Origin: Lethocerus indicus | Taxonomy: Eukaryota; Arthropoda; Insecta; Hemiptera; Belostomatidae | Reading direction: 5' to 3' | DNA: 64,000 bases | Assembly: GCA_019843655.1 (NCBI GenBank) | Contig: JACDQD010000007.1 | Coordinates: 26,802,365 to 26,866,364, forward strand | Shown here: piece by piece, positions 1 to 11,262 of the stretch | Layout: each line of letters starts with the position of its first letter | How positions within the stretch are numbered: position 1 is the first letter of the stretch | The notes under the pieces: generated by a model | The model's input: the letters and a program-made list of their open reading frames with translations, nothing else | Databases searched by the model: none | Told to the model about the DNA's origin: nothing | Program-made: the position numbers and the translations under genes

Positions 1-850
1 AAATCGAAAATTTTTGAAATTTTAAAAATTCGCCCGATTTGTCCCATATTCGGTCCACAAGTGTCCCTAAATGAGTTACACTTGCCCCTAAAAGGAAGGC
101 TGAAAAATCGAAAATTTTTGAAATTTTAAAAATCGCCCGATTTTTCCCATATTCGGTCCACAAGTGTCCCTAAATGAGTTACACTTGCCCCTAAAAGGAA
201 GGCTGAAAAATCGAAAATTTTTGAAATTTTAAAAATCGCCCGATTTGTCCCATATTCGGTCCACAAGTGTCCCTAAATGAGTTACACTTGCCCCTAAAAG
301 GAAGGCTGAAAAATCGAAAATTTTTGAAATATAAAAAATTCGCCCCGATTTGTCCCATATTCGGTCCACAAGTGTCCCTAAATGAGTTACACTTGCCCCT
401 AAAAGGAAGGCTGAAAAATCGAAAATTTTTGAAATTTTAAAAATTCGCCCGATTTTTCCCATATTCGGTCCACAAGTGTCCCTAAATGAGTTACACTTGC
501 CCCTTAAAAAGCGAAACGCTGAAAAAAATCGAAAATTTTTGAAATTTTAAAAATTCGCCCGATTTGTCCCATATTCGGTCCACAAGTGTCCCTAAATGAG
601 TTACACTTGCCCCTAAAAGGAAGGCTGAAAAATCGAAAATTTTTGAAATTTTAAAAATCGCCCGATTTGTCCCATATTCGGTCCACAAGTGTCCCTAAAT
701 GAGTTACACTTGCCCCTGAAAGGAAGGCTGAAAAATCGAAAATTTTTGAAATTTTAAAAATTCGCCCCGATTTGTCTTATATTCGGTCCACAAGTGTCCC
801 AAAGTGAGTTACACTTGCCCCTGAAAAGAAGGCCGAAAAATCGCAAATTT
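1..850. repeat. AT-rich satellite, about 103-110 bp unit, 8 copies
   Basis: The landmark GGTCCACAAGTGTCCC recurs near 52, 155, 258, 363, 467, 577, 680 and 785, giving a unit of 103-110 bp. Each unit also carries TGAGTTACACTTGCCCC and an AT-rich block around GAAAATTTTTGAAATTTT. The first bases are already inside a unit, so the array continues past the left edge. It lies in the AASS intron that begins at 2584 on the minus strand. The reading frames through it are periodic by-products, not genes. Confidence 0.95.
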
Positions 851-854
851 TGAA

Positions 855-2332
855 ATTTAAAAAAATCGCCCCGATTTTGCGCCTTAAAACAGAATTTTTG
901 GGCCTAAAAACCGTACTTTTGGGCCGATTTTGAGCATAAAAACCGCATTTTTGAACCGATTTTGCGCCCAATAACCGCATTACTGGGCCTAATTCGCGTC
1001 CAAAAACTGTTTTTTGGGACCATTTTGAGCATAAAAACCGCATTTTTGGGCTTAAAAACCGCATATTTGGGCCGATTTTGTGCCTAAAAACCGCATTTTT
1101 GGGCCGATTTTGAGCCTAAAAACCGCATTTTTGGGCCGATTTTGCGCCTGAAAACCGCATTTTTAGGCCGATTTTGCGCCCAATAACCGCATTATTGCGC
1201 CTATTTCGCGTCCAAAAACAGTTTTTTGGGACCATTTTGAGCCTAAAAACCGCATTTTTGAGCCTAAAACTGCATTTTCGGGCTTAAAAACTGCATTTTT
1301 GGGCCAATTTTGCGTCAAAAACCGCATTTTGGGCCCATTTCGCGTCCAAAACAGCATTTTTGTTCCGATTTTGCTTAAAACTGCATTTTTGGGCCAATTT
1401 TGCGTCAAAAACCGCATTTTTGGGCCCATTTCGCGTCCAAAAACAGCATTTTTGTTCCGATTTTGCTTCCTAAAACTGCATTTTTGTGCCCATTTTTCGT
1501 CTAAGAACTGCATTTTTGGGCCGTTTTTGCGCTCTAAAACCGCATTTTTGGCCCGATTTTGCACCCTAAAAAAGAATTTTTGGGCCCAAAAACCGTATTT
1601 TTGGGGCGATTTTGAGGATAAAAACCTCATTTTTGGGACGATTTTGCGCCCAATAACCGCATTATTGGGTCTATTTCGTGTCCAAAAACAGTTTTTTGGG
1701 ACCATTTTGAGCCTAAAAACTGCATTTTTGGGCTTAAAAACCGCATTTTTAGGCCGATTTTGCTCCTAAAACTGCATTTCTGTGCCCATTTTGCGTCTAA
1801 GAACTGCATTTTTGGGCCGATTTTGCGCCCTAAACCGCATTTTTGGGCCGATTTTGCGTCTAAGAACTGCATTTTTGGGACCATTTTGAGCCTTAAAACC
1901 GCAGTATTGGTATTAAAAACCGCATTTTCAGGCCGATTTTGCGGCCTAAAAACAGCATTTTTGGCCCTTTTTGCGCCTAAAAACTATTTTTGGCCCTAAA
2001 AAGCTCATTTTTGTCCTAAATACCGCATTTCTGGGCCTATTTTGCGCCTAAAAACGACATTTTTGTACCTTAATATCGCATTTTTGAGCCCATTTCGCGT
2101 CCAAAAACTGCACTTTTGGGACCATTTTAGCCTAAAAATCGCATTTTTGGGACAATTTTAGCCCAAAAACCGCATTTTTGGGCTTAAAAACCGCATTTTT
2201 GGGCCGATTTTGCGCCTAAAATCTCAGTTTTGAGCCTAAAAACCGAATTTTTGGGCCGATTTTGAGCCTAAAAACGGGATATTCTGGCCTAAAAACAGCA
2301 TTTTTGTGCCGATTTTGGGCCTAAAAACCGCA
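855..2332. repeat. Minisatellite, about 30 bp unit
   Basis: Dozens of degenerate copies of a roughly 30-bp unit of the form CCTAAAAACCGCATTTTTGG followed by GCCGATTTTGCG. Because stops are rare in the unit, both strands contain long open frames here (for example 1163-1705 minus and 1299-1769 plus), which are artefacts. The array follows the 105-bp satellite directly and shares its CGCCCCGATTT string at the junction. A snap-back element abuts the right end. It lies in the same AASS intron. Confidence 0.93.
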
Positions 2333-2480
2333 TCCAAGGTGCCATAAGTGACTAAGACCGCTACTGAAGATGGCGAGCAGCCAAAACCGGTCTAGCAAAA
2401 GATCAAACCAGCTAGAGGTTGCAGAAACACACTAAATCTACAGTATTCCAACCCCTCACAGACCACAAACAGGTATGTTA
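2333..2480. mobile_element. Snap-back element, one arm
   Basis: One arm of the family seen throughout the window. It contains GCTACTGAAGATGGCGAGCA, GGTCTAGCAAAAGA, an AACCCCTCACAGACC terminus and the end CAGGTATGTTAAA. It sits exactly at the right end of the minisatellite, so it was inserted there or marks the array boundary. Confidence 0.75.
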
Positions 2481-2584
2481 AATTATATTTATTATATTAT
2501 TCATATATTAAACGAGTCAAATTTTCCTTAGATGTCATAAAGGGAAGGTTGTAAATAATCCTAGGATTGAAAAAAATGACTCAC

Positions 2585-5500
2585 AGGTTCAGTGTTCTCA
2601 GCTCCTGGATGTATTCGTAGTTTGGTGTCAGCTTTCCGTTACTGGCTATAATTGCCTGAAAAATACAATATTCAAATAAAGACCTTGGATGAATTATTGA
2701 ATAAAGAAACGTATCCCTACATATAATATATATAAATATATATATTACATATATAAATATATAATATAAATAAATTTATATTTACAAGTTTATTCAATGG
2801 TGAAAGTATTGGCCTTGTACATAATATAGTGGTATTTGGTTAGTTCTAATTTTAAATACAAATATTAAAATAAAATGAATTCCTAAGAAATTATATATAC
2901 ATATGTACAATATATACTAGTGTTTATTAATGTTCCTACCTACAAAAACTTATAAGATACGCTGTGTGTCAATAATTTAATAATAATATATTAATATTAA
3001 TACATATATTAATATATATTAATAATATATTATTATTACATAGTAAAAGATGTGTTAAAAATGTATTTGATTATTTATATTTTTCACGAAATCTATTTTT
3101 AAAACTCAACTTTCTGGCGCCTTCCGTTAGCATCGAAAACATTTCTCCTTATCTCCTCCTTACTTAACCTTCTTATTTTTTTTCAAAACAGTAAATACAA
3201 ATATTTTTTAATGCGCGAATCGAATCAATATTTGAACTGAGCGTGAGGGAGGGGGAATTTTAAGATAAGCCGAGAAAGTTCAGCCGTACTAATTTGATAA
3301 GGCCGATATTCGAATAAAAAATTGCGAACTGCGGATCGAGAATTCCGAAACAAATCAGATGAAATTAAAATCTCACGTTGTAAACTGCCGGCAGGAATTT
3401 GTGCTCTTCCATCGGCTTGGTGGCGTCCGACTCGAGTATGTTGTTGACGTAGGGCGACAGGAGGTCGCCGAAGAAGTCCGTCGACTCCCTGGGCAGCTGT
3501 GTGGGCATGTTGTCTATAGAACAGACCAGGACGCCGGGGCCTTTGAAACTGAAAATGAAACAACGACGGCAATTAGAGCATCGCTGCGGTTACAATAGGC
3601 GAAATAAAGTGGACGGACGTGCGCCGAGATTTAGGAGAAGGCGATGACTCCGGAAGGAAGACAGAAACGAAGATGGCGGAAACCCCCCTGAAGGCCGACA
3701 TAGAGAGGTTTGGGGCCAGACTGAAGAAGAGGACCTATTATTGGGCTGAAGGTGGATTTTTCGGTGCGGTTAAATATCAACTAAAGTCGGCCCCAGGAAT
3801 GAAAGACAGTCAAAAGTCCTTCGTACCATCCCTAATGCTCCCCCCGGATATGTTTCTAACCACTCAATCCACCATGAACTCAACATACCGACAGTTGAAG
3901 AAGTCACAAAATCCCGGTTCCTCAAGTTCCACTCCCGCCCCTTTCCCCTCATCCTAATCCACTCGTTCGGTCCCTTTCCTCTCTTACCCATCCATTATCG
4001 CCCCAAAAGTGACATCTTTGGGTGGTACCTTTTATCGCAAAATACATGTGAAAAAAAAACAGCACTTGTACTTATAACATTTATGTTAATTGTACAAAAT
4101 AAAAAAGGTTTAAAAAAAAGGAATGAAAGAATTAACCCAGATATATGACTACTCGAAGGTTAGGTCCTCAGTGATCTACTATACTGTATCTATATACAAG
4201 TTGGATAAAAAAGTAATTTTTATTTTTTATAAAGACAATTTTTATTGTAGTCTGTTTATAGTGGGGTGGCTCAGTGTGCATGGGAGGTCATCCACCCCAA
4301 CATTTAATATAATATAGAAGATTAGAATGTTTTTGGTATTGTTTTAGAAAGGAAAAGATAGTTTAGATTACAGTCAGTAGACTACCTTAAGACTAATGGT
4401 AAGTAAGTTTCACATTTTGGAGGAGTCTCATAGCTCGTAGTATAACTGATCGAAAGTAGCTTTAAATCTACAGTTCTAGATCGCTTCCCCCACAGTATAG
4501 GAGGTCCTTCTTCCTCCCGCTGGAAGGACCTCCTCCTGCTGGGGCTATAGGACATATATGCCGAGCGTTACCTCTTGGTGTCCTTGTTGCTGTCGGCGTC
4601 GTAGAGGCAGAAGGGCGTGTCTATGGTGGTGCACTCGTTCATGAACTCGATGGAGCCACCCGGGTCGGCGCTGATGTCGCATATGGCCAGCAGCCTGTGC
4701 GGCAGTGGGGGAGCGCCCTCCGAGCTGGGCAACCAGGGCGTGTTGGCCGGCCTCAGCAGGGCCTTGGCGTCCGGCAGGGTCAGCAGCTTGGGCGACCCGA
4801 CCGCCCAGTAGATGCCGTTCACGACCACAGAGGCGTACGGAGCTATCTGCAACCACCACCCGAATGGGATACAAAGCGGACAGCGAAATTCCACCGCCGA
4901 CAAACTCATAATGGCATTTGAAACTGCATAGAACTATGGGGAACTATGCACCAAGACATATACCTAATACATCGCTTAAGCTCAAAAGCATCCTTCTCAA
5001 TACATATTACCTCATCCTCAAATCCTACCTCGAGGACAGGGTCTTCAGAGTTAAGGAAGGCCGAGTGCTATCCGACTAGTGTTTAGTCGAAGCGTCTGTC
5101 CCTCGAGGTTGTGTCCTAGGTCCACTCCTATACACAATATATACCTCCGATATACCTAAAGTATACCGATATACATAAAGTTCCACTAACCTTCTTGCTG
5201 AAAGTCGATATATATCTCGAAGGGTATTTTTCGTACTCCTCGCGATCGTAGCCTCCGCCGTCCTTCCTCTCCAGGTGGTCCCTCCTGCGCACCTCGCATC
5301 CGTACACCTTCGTGTTGACTGTAAGCAAAAAAAAAATTATATTTAAAAAAAGCGTTCGAACAAAAGTCGTTAATGTTTCGATAACATTGTCACTCCAGCT
5401 GTTCCGGGATTTTTCCTGTGTTTGGAAGGGTTTTCGCCCTTCCGACGTTTGGGGACTCTTACCGGTCCCGTCGTCAGGACGACCTGTCTCGATCCCGCAG

Positions 5501-7903
5501 TTTCATTACGCCATCCCGCCGTTAATTACTTCATAATATTCTATTATATAGTGTAATTATTATCGAACGTCGTTTTTATAATGGCGATAAAATTGTTCGA
5601 CTCACCTCCGTGTTCGGCCACTTTCTGCAGCATCTCCGGCGGCACGTACTCGTGGGGCAGCTCTTGGAACATTTCCTGTCCACCTTGCGACACGTTACCC
5701 GATCTAAAAAAAGGTTCGGTATAATTTATAATTTAATTATAATTTGTCGCAGCGGATATTAAAATTCTGCGGAATCTGCTGAAATGGACTAGTTTTTTCC
5801 ACGTTCAGTATTATTTGTTTTTCTCATTCGATCCGCTCGAATAAACAAGTAATATATTCAGTGTCCCAATTACAGGGGGCAAACTGGAGGCGGCAGAAGC
5901 TACTGAAGACGGCGAAGAACCCCATACCAAGATGGGTGCTTACAAAATTTATTAACAGTCCTTGAATTAATACAGCGCAAATGGATTTTTTTTTTCGGAA
6001 ATTTCAAAATTCAACACTCACCCGGTGAAGACGAAGGTGAGCGGCCCTATAGACTTGGGCATCATGCCCAGAGATATCTCGTAACCGGCGTCCCTTATCG
6101 CCTGTCTGGCCATTGAGGAGTTCCTGTAGTTGTGAGCCGGGCCTATATGCTGCCACAAGACATAACAACAACAACATAACGAGGGGAAACATTTAACATT
6201 ACAAGTTATTTCGGTTACAACTCATCGAGTCAAGTTTTATTATTCAAGATCCCCCTTTATAGGGCAAGTGTAGGTCATTTAGGGACCACTGTTGGGCACT
6301 GAGGAGTATGGGACAAGACGGGGAATATTTTGGAAATTACAACAATTTTCGATTTTTCAATTTTCCTTCGTGGGGCTAAAACAAAAATTTTCAATTTTTT
6401 TTGTTTTTTAAAAATATATTTTATCGATGATTCGGTTTCATTTATTTTTACACCAAAAATTAAACTTTTTATTGTTTCAGTCGTACTTTTAACGCAGATG
6501 TTGCCATAAAGGGCCGATAATTTCATCAGGTATAAGTATTGCTATAGACGCTGAATATGATACAGGAAAAATGAAACAAGAACTGAACCTTGATAAGAGT
6601 GTTACCTCAAGGTACAAAACGTTACAACAGACTCAAACTGTCGGCGTGTATTGGGGGGACCGGAAAGTAACGTTTTTTCGGCATAAAATTCAAATAAATA
6701 AATATTTAACACTTTTTATTTTCAATCGACGATGTAATTAATGGCCCTCGTTTACGAACAAAATTTTACCGACTTAGTGCGCAAATAGTGGCGGTTGACC
6801 CGCAGCAGTTGCTGTATTTTATAAACAGGATGAAACCTACCACGATTGGGCCCTCACGTGCCAAAGTGACTGCTGAAGAGGGAATAAGGCGGAAATGTAC
6901 GATATATATTACCATGAATGGCGTGTGGTGTCCGAGCGCCAGAAGCCTGAGACCTAGGCCGTGCAGTATGTTGACCATACCGGCGACTCCTGCGTACTTT
7001 CCGAAAGCGACCAGCCTCTGTCCGGCCTCGTCAACCAGTTTCTCGTAGTCGATCAGTCTGATGTTCTGAACGGAGGAAAAAACACAGAGTTATACAGATA
7101 TAGTACCAGCGATTAGTTACCAGGTTCCTTCGTGGGCCTTCAGTGGAACCTGAGGGACCACTGTTGACCGAGTTGTGGAGGAAATTTTCGATTCTTCAAC
7201 TTTTCCTTCATACGGAGCAAGTGTAACTCGTTTAGCTGTAGGAAACTTTTTGTACTTTCAAAAATTTTCAATTTTTCAACTTTCATTTACGGGACAAGTA
7301 AGTGTATCTCACCTGAGGGGGGGCACTCTGTTAACAGAGTCAAGTGCTGCACTTGTTCTTCAAGACCGGTTTTGCGATTACAGAAACCGCTATTTTCGGA
7401 GTAAAGGTAAGTTGTTTCGATTGTACAATAAATGGAGAAAAATTACCTTTTCCAGGATGGCGTCCAGCAACGGCATGTTGGACTCCTGGGCCTTTATCGT
7501 ATGGGAGAAGAAGCAGTAGGTCTTGTTGGGCAGCAGGAGGTCGACAGGTACCTGTTTGACCCCGAATATCACTGACGCCTCCGATATGTCCTCCTGGACG
7601 ACGGCCCCCGCGTTCAGGTAGGCCTGGAAATTAAGTGTGGTTTGAACGGAAAGCACACCTCTTACCGTTGGCAAGAGCCTGGTGTGCGCCATCCGGATAG
7701 GCTTTCGGTAAGATCGCATGATGACGATCTGGGAAGGAATATCGGTTGGCAGGGGTTGAACCCCGGCTGTTCCTACATTTGGAAACCACCCTGGAGTGGG
7801 CTTCATTGAATGGGGCCCTCTCAGGACGTTATATCCGCTTCGGACGTTACGGAAGTCCTCAGGTTACCATCATCAGGGTCCGACTGAAGAGCGAATCGTC
7901 TTG

Positions 7904-7953
<50 letters not shown>

Positions 7954-10900
7954 AAACCTTCGTTCATCTGTTGTCCATGTGACCTGATGGAACCGGTAAG
8001 TGTCGAGAGGTCCCCTCCTTTTAATGGAGCCCACCAACTCAAAAATAAACCAAAATAATCGCTCCGATATTTTAGGCATTTGATACCAAAACCGAGACAG
8101 TTCGTCGGACGATATGTAAATATTAGAGCCAAAAAACAATATCCACAACGACGCTTGTGTGTTTGTGACGCTTGATGACTCCAGACTGAATACCAATAGA
8201 ATTTATTTACAATTATTTTTAAATATTTCTCGAGAATTTTGAATATATTCGGGGTATATCAATTTGCTGAAAGGTTAAGTATGTTTGCAATTGTTATCTC
8301 GAATCGGACAATTAGGGGTGTGAGCGGATGAAGACGAGGGCACTCAATTAAAACGCTAATTGAATTCAAATCGGTTAATAATTATTGATATAATTAAAAA
8401 TTAAAACGATAAAATGAGCGATTAAAAATCTGAAGAGCGAATATAGATAACCTTGGCTCCCCGATTGTTTACAGTCTTCCTTCAAGAGTTTACGTACAAA
8501 CGCAGGTATATGGGAAACACTCGACAATTTTAATCGGATTTCTTAAAATATAAATAGCGTTTGAAAAAAACGGAAAAATTAACCGGCGTTATAATCAATC
8601 AAATTTGGAAAATAAGTTTTCCTCCTTCGATATTTATATATCGAATATATATATTTGAAATATAAGTGACACTGCAAACAGGATGCTCCACAAAAATCCT
8701 ACGTGCCAAAGTAACTCACACTGCTACTGAAGACGGCGAGACAATTTGCCAGTATGCATTGTTTACTTATTATAAAGTAAGTTTTTCTACAAGAAAATAC
8801 TCTTCTGTTATTATTAATATTATGCCACCGTGAAATTTTCGGCGTGTAGACGTATTTAGAAATGACCGATGAAAAATTAAGTCAGCCGTGTATGTCTGAT
8901 ACTGCATCAATGGAACTTTGCGGTATCAGACACGTAAAGCTGTAAAGTCGTTAAAAAAATCTCTTGTGAACTTCCAAAACCCCTCGCAGACCGAAAACAT
9001 GCGCTGCAATCTAATTATAATTATAAATACTCGATGATAAGGGGTCGTTCAACCCCTGCACCGACCGATATTCTTTCTTCCCAGACCACGCCATCTTACC
9101 GGCACCGTTCCGGTCGCGGAAATCTTCGCTTCATCGTTTCAATTATTTTTTATTGTTCTAAATTAAATAATCGTTGTTCACCTGGGGCGGATAGGCGCGA
9201 CGATTCGAAGGCTGGACGATGACTTTGACGCCTGCTCTGGTCAAAGCTCGAACGTTGACCGGGGCCAGCGCCGCTCGCCTTTCCCATACCGATTGGTCTT
9301 CCCTCCGAAGAGCTATCACCTTTCCGCGCTGGTGTTTCAAAGAAAAAACTAAGTTATGCCAAGATTTAGAGGCAGAAAAAGCAATTGAACAACAGTATAT
9401 TTCAACGTAAACACATCAGAAAGCAAAGCTAAGGCGGCCATCTTGTCCGTTCGTTGAACGCGATGAATCATAGTTTATTTGCGTTTTCATTTTTTCCCCC
9501 CGTAGATTTAATAATACGTTTTTGAAACGCAGTTCTTTTGATTACGGCCGTATTGATTGGAAAGAGCGTAAATTTTAAAATTTTCAACTGGAAACGAGAA
9601 ATGAAATACAGACTTTTCTTCCTCCGAACAGTGCCACCACACCACTTGTGTCCGAAATTTCGCCAAAAAAAAGACAAAATTAAGTAAACAAATTTTTACG
9701 GGGAAAATAAAATTAGACCAATTTTTTAAAATCTTCCGTCCTTCCGCTCGACAATATTTTGCGATAATTACAAAATTACGGCTCTTGCCGTAATTTTAGC
9801 GCCGTCAGCCATATTTACATTTTCAACGAAGGGACTCGATCAATGTCCCTTTGTATAATGTTATTAATACGGCAGATAGTAATCTGATTTTTATTTGGCG
9901 AGCTAATTTTCTGATAAATTTACGACCAATTAAGATAGAGCGTTAATAATGAAAGTTTTATTTCAAGCTTAAAGTACCCATAGGAAAACATACGACCGAT
10001 ACTACTCCCCCCACCCTCACCATCAACCCCAATCACACCATCATGACGTCACAAGATATGGCGCGTTCTTCTGAAAGAAAAATTTCATTATACGAAGATA
10101 AAGACTTGAATATTTCCATGATACATTTTCAATAGAACCTTCATTCCCATCTGTACATTATGCAATAAAGATTTATTTAAATATATGGCGACTGTACTTG
10201 TGTATTTTACTTTTATTAAAAATACCATATGTATTTTGTACTTCTACCATAGACTTATGATTACTAAAAATGTAAAAACATAAAATTTAAAACATTTAAA
10301 AAATAAATTTAAATAAACACTTACAGTTAAGTGAAATGATTTTTGCTCCCATTAAATTTTCTAACTTTTTTCCAAGACAAAAACCACATTTACATTGATA
10401 ATTTATGACCAATTTTTTAAATCATTAACATTTTAACCAAGCCAGTATTTGAGAAATCGATCGATGATTCTTATTCACGATGCCAATCAATAATTGTTTA
10501 TCGAACATAGTAAAATAAATTCTATATTGGGTACCTCTAGTAAAATATTAAACAATTAAGAATCAACAGTCTTGTCAGTCAGTTTTCTGAGTTTTATTCA
10601 TTCATAATTTTGGGCACAAAGTGGTTCAGTTAATTATAATTAAGGCCAAGAGATTTTAAGTAAATATTAAAAACTTATGTAATAAATGCAATGTAATAAA
10701 CATTGAATAAGCAGAAAAAAAACATGATTTACATCCCCACCACTGCAGTATATTTTTCCTACCAATTTTGAATGCAAATTCTAATTATTTTTATAATAGA
10801 AAAAATATTACTAACGGGCCATAGATTAAATTTGGACACTCCTTACATTAAAGGGAACCCAATTTAAGATAAGACTTCAATTGACTGGATAAGAGAGATA

Positions 10901-11262
10901 TTGTAGATTTCTACATGTGTTTAGATTAGATTCGGAAATAGTTCACGTTACAATTTTTATGCGACACTATTTTATTTTAGCAGTTATTTTAAAATTTAAA
11001 ATATCAACCAAACGACCATTTGTCCATTCGAGCTCATTTATGAGACTTTGTTGTTTTTTTTACATTGACCAGAAACCAAATGATTAGAACGTTGGTTTAT
11101 TTCTGTAATTATAAAAAAAACCTTCAGATTAAATTTAAATTCCTGAGGAATTTTTGGCTACGCACGTTTAGAAAATAAAATTCAATACAGAAAAATTAGC
11201 AAATAAATACTCACGTATTTACTGTTCGACCACAGCTTATTTCCGATCCCGGTCTTACTCAT
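2585..11262 (-). CDS. AASS: Alpha-aminoadipic semialdehyde synthase (LKR/SDH), LKR half; 3' part off window
   Basis: Mitochondrial bifunctional enzyme of lysine breakdown. The LKR half joins lysine and 2-oxoglutarate to saccharopine; the SDH half cleaves it. Minus-strand exons: 11262-11215 (probable first), 9328-9182, 7623-7447, 7065-6913, 6149-6022, 5703-5606, 5318-5191, 4846-4572, 3548-3377, 2655-2585. Phases fit throughout, giving about 465 residues. Recognisable segments are [65 protein letters not shown] ([10 protein letters not shown]), [29 protein letters not shown] and YDADSN, all typical of the LKR domain. The last exon ends at a good donor (GTGAGT) in phase 2, so the SDH exons should lie left of position 1. 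The first exon (start ATG at 11262, 16 codons, donor GTGAGT, phase 0) is inferred from fit; it is short for a transit peptide. The family call is very secure, the first exon moderate. Confidence 0.93.
3783..4120 (+). pseudogene. Jockey-type LINE 3' end, RT C-terminus and tail
   Basis: From about 3806 a plus-strand frame reads [20 protein letters not shown], followed by [15 protein letters not shown]. This is the usual C-terminal end of jockey-clade reverse transcriptase polyproteins (arthropod non-LTR retrotransposons). The frame continues to about 4020 and is followed by an A-rich tail near 4100-4122. It lies antisense in the AASS intron between the exons at 4572 and 3548. It is a 5'-truncated copy with no intact enzyme. 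Confidence 0.75.
5011..5175 (+). pseudogene. Jockey-type LINE RT fragment (catalytic flank)
   Basis: The plus-strand frame reads [18 protein letters not shown], then an in-frame TAG, then [27 protein letters not shown] followed by VP-G-VLGP-LY-IYTSD-P is the conserved stretch just upstream of the catalytic box of non-LTR reverse transcriptases. It is a broken fragment in an AASS intron, antisense to the gene and in the same orientation as the LINE end at 3783. The two could be pieces of one insertion split by later sequence. Confidence 0.8.
5873..5935. mobile_element. Snap-back element, eroded fragment
   Basis: Short stretch with GCTACTGAAGACGGCGAAGA, the family's inner-arm motif, in an AASS intron. 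Both ends are missing. Confidence 0.4.
6255..6400 (-). repeat. Solitary degenerate copy of the left-edge satellite monomer
   Basis: Read on the minus strand this resembles one monomer of the array at 1-850: GGGCAAGTGTAGGTCATTTA, GGGACCACTGT, TATGGGACAAGACGGGG and TTTTCGATTTTTCAATTTTC match the monomer in order. It is a single copy in an AASS intron about 5.5 kb from the array. Confidence 0.7.
7125..7325 (-). repeat. Second pair of degenerate satellite-like monomers
   Basis: Two rough copies of the same monomer: GAGGGACCACTGTTGACCGA with TTTTCGATTCTTCAACTTTT, then GAGCAAGTGTAACTCGTTTA with TTTTCAATTTTTCAACTTTC. They lie in the AASS intron between the exons at 7065 and 7447. Confidence 0.6.
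7905..7949. repeat. (TA)n microsatellite
   Basis: About 45 bp of uninterrupted TA in an AASS intron; it explains the YIYIYI reading frames on both strands. Confidence 0.98.
8690..8750. mobile_element. Snap-back element, partial arm
   Basis: Contains GTGCCAAAGTAACTCACACT and GCTACTGAAGACGGCGAGAC, the middle of the family arm; both ends are gone. A possible terminal scrap (CCAAAACCCCTCGCAGACCG) lies nearby at about 8975-8997. Confidence 0.55.

Noticed and set aside
1163..1769. Long open frames on both strands over the minisatellite
   Set aside because: They are periodic products of the stop-poor 30-bp unit, with no domain and the same lack of stops on both strands.
9468..9677. Minus-strand ORF considered as the AASS transit-peptide exon
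   Set aside because: No donor gives a phase-0 join to the exon at 9328; the ATG exon at 11262-11215 with GTGAGT fits better.
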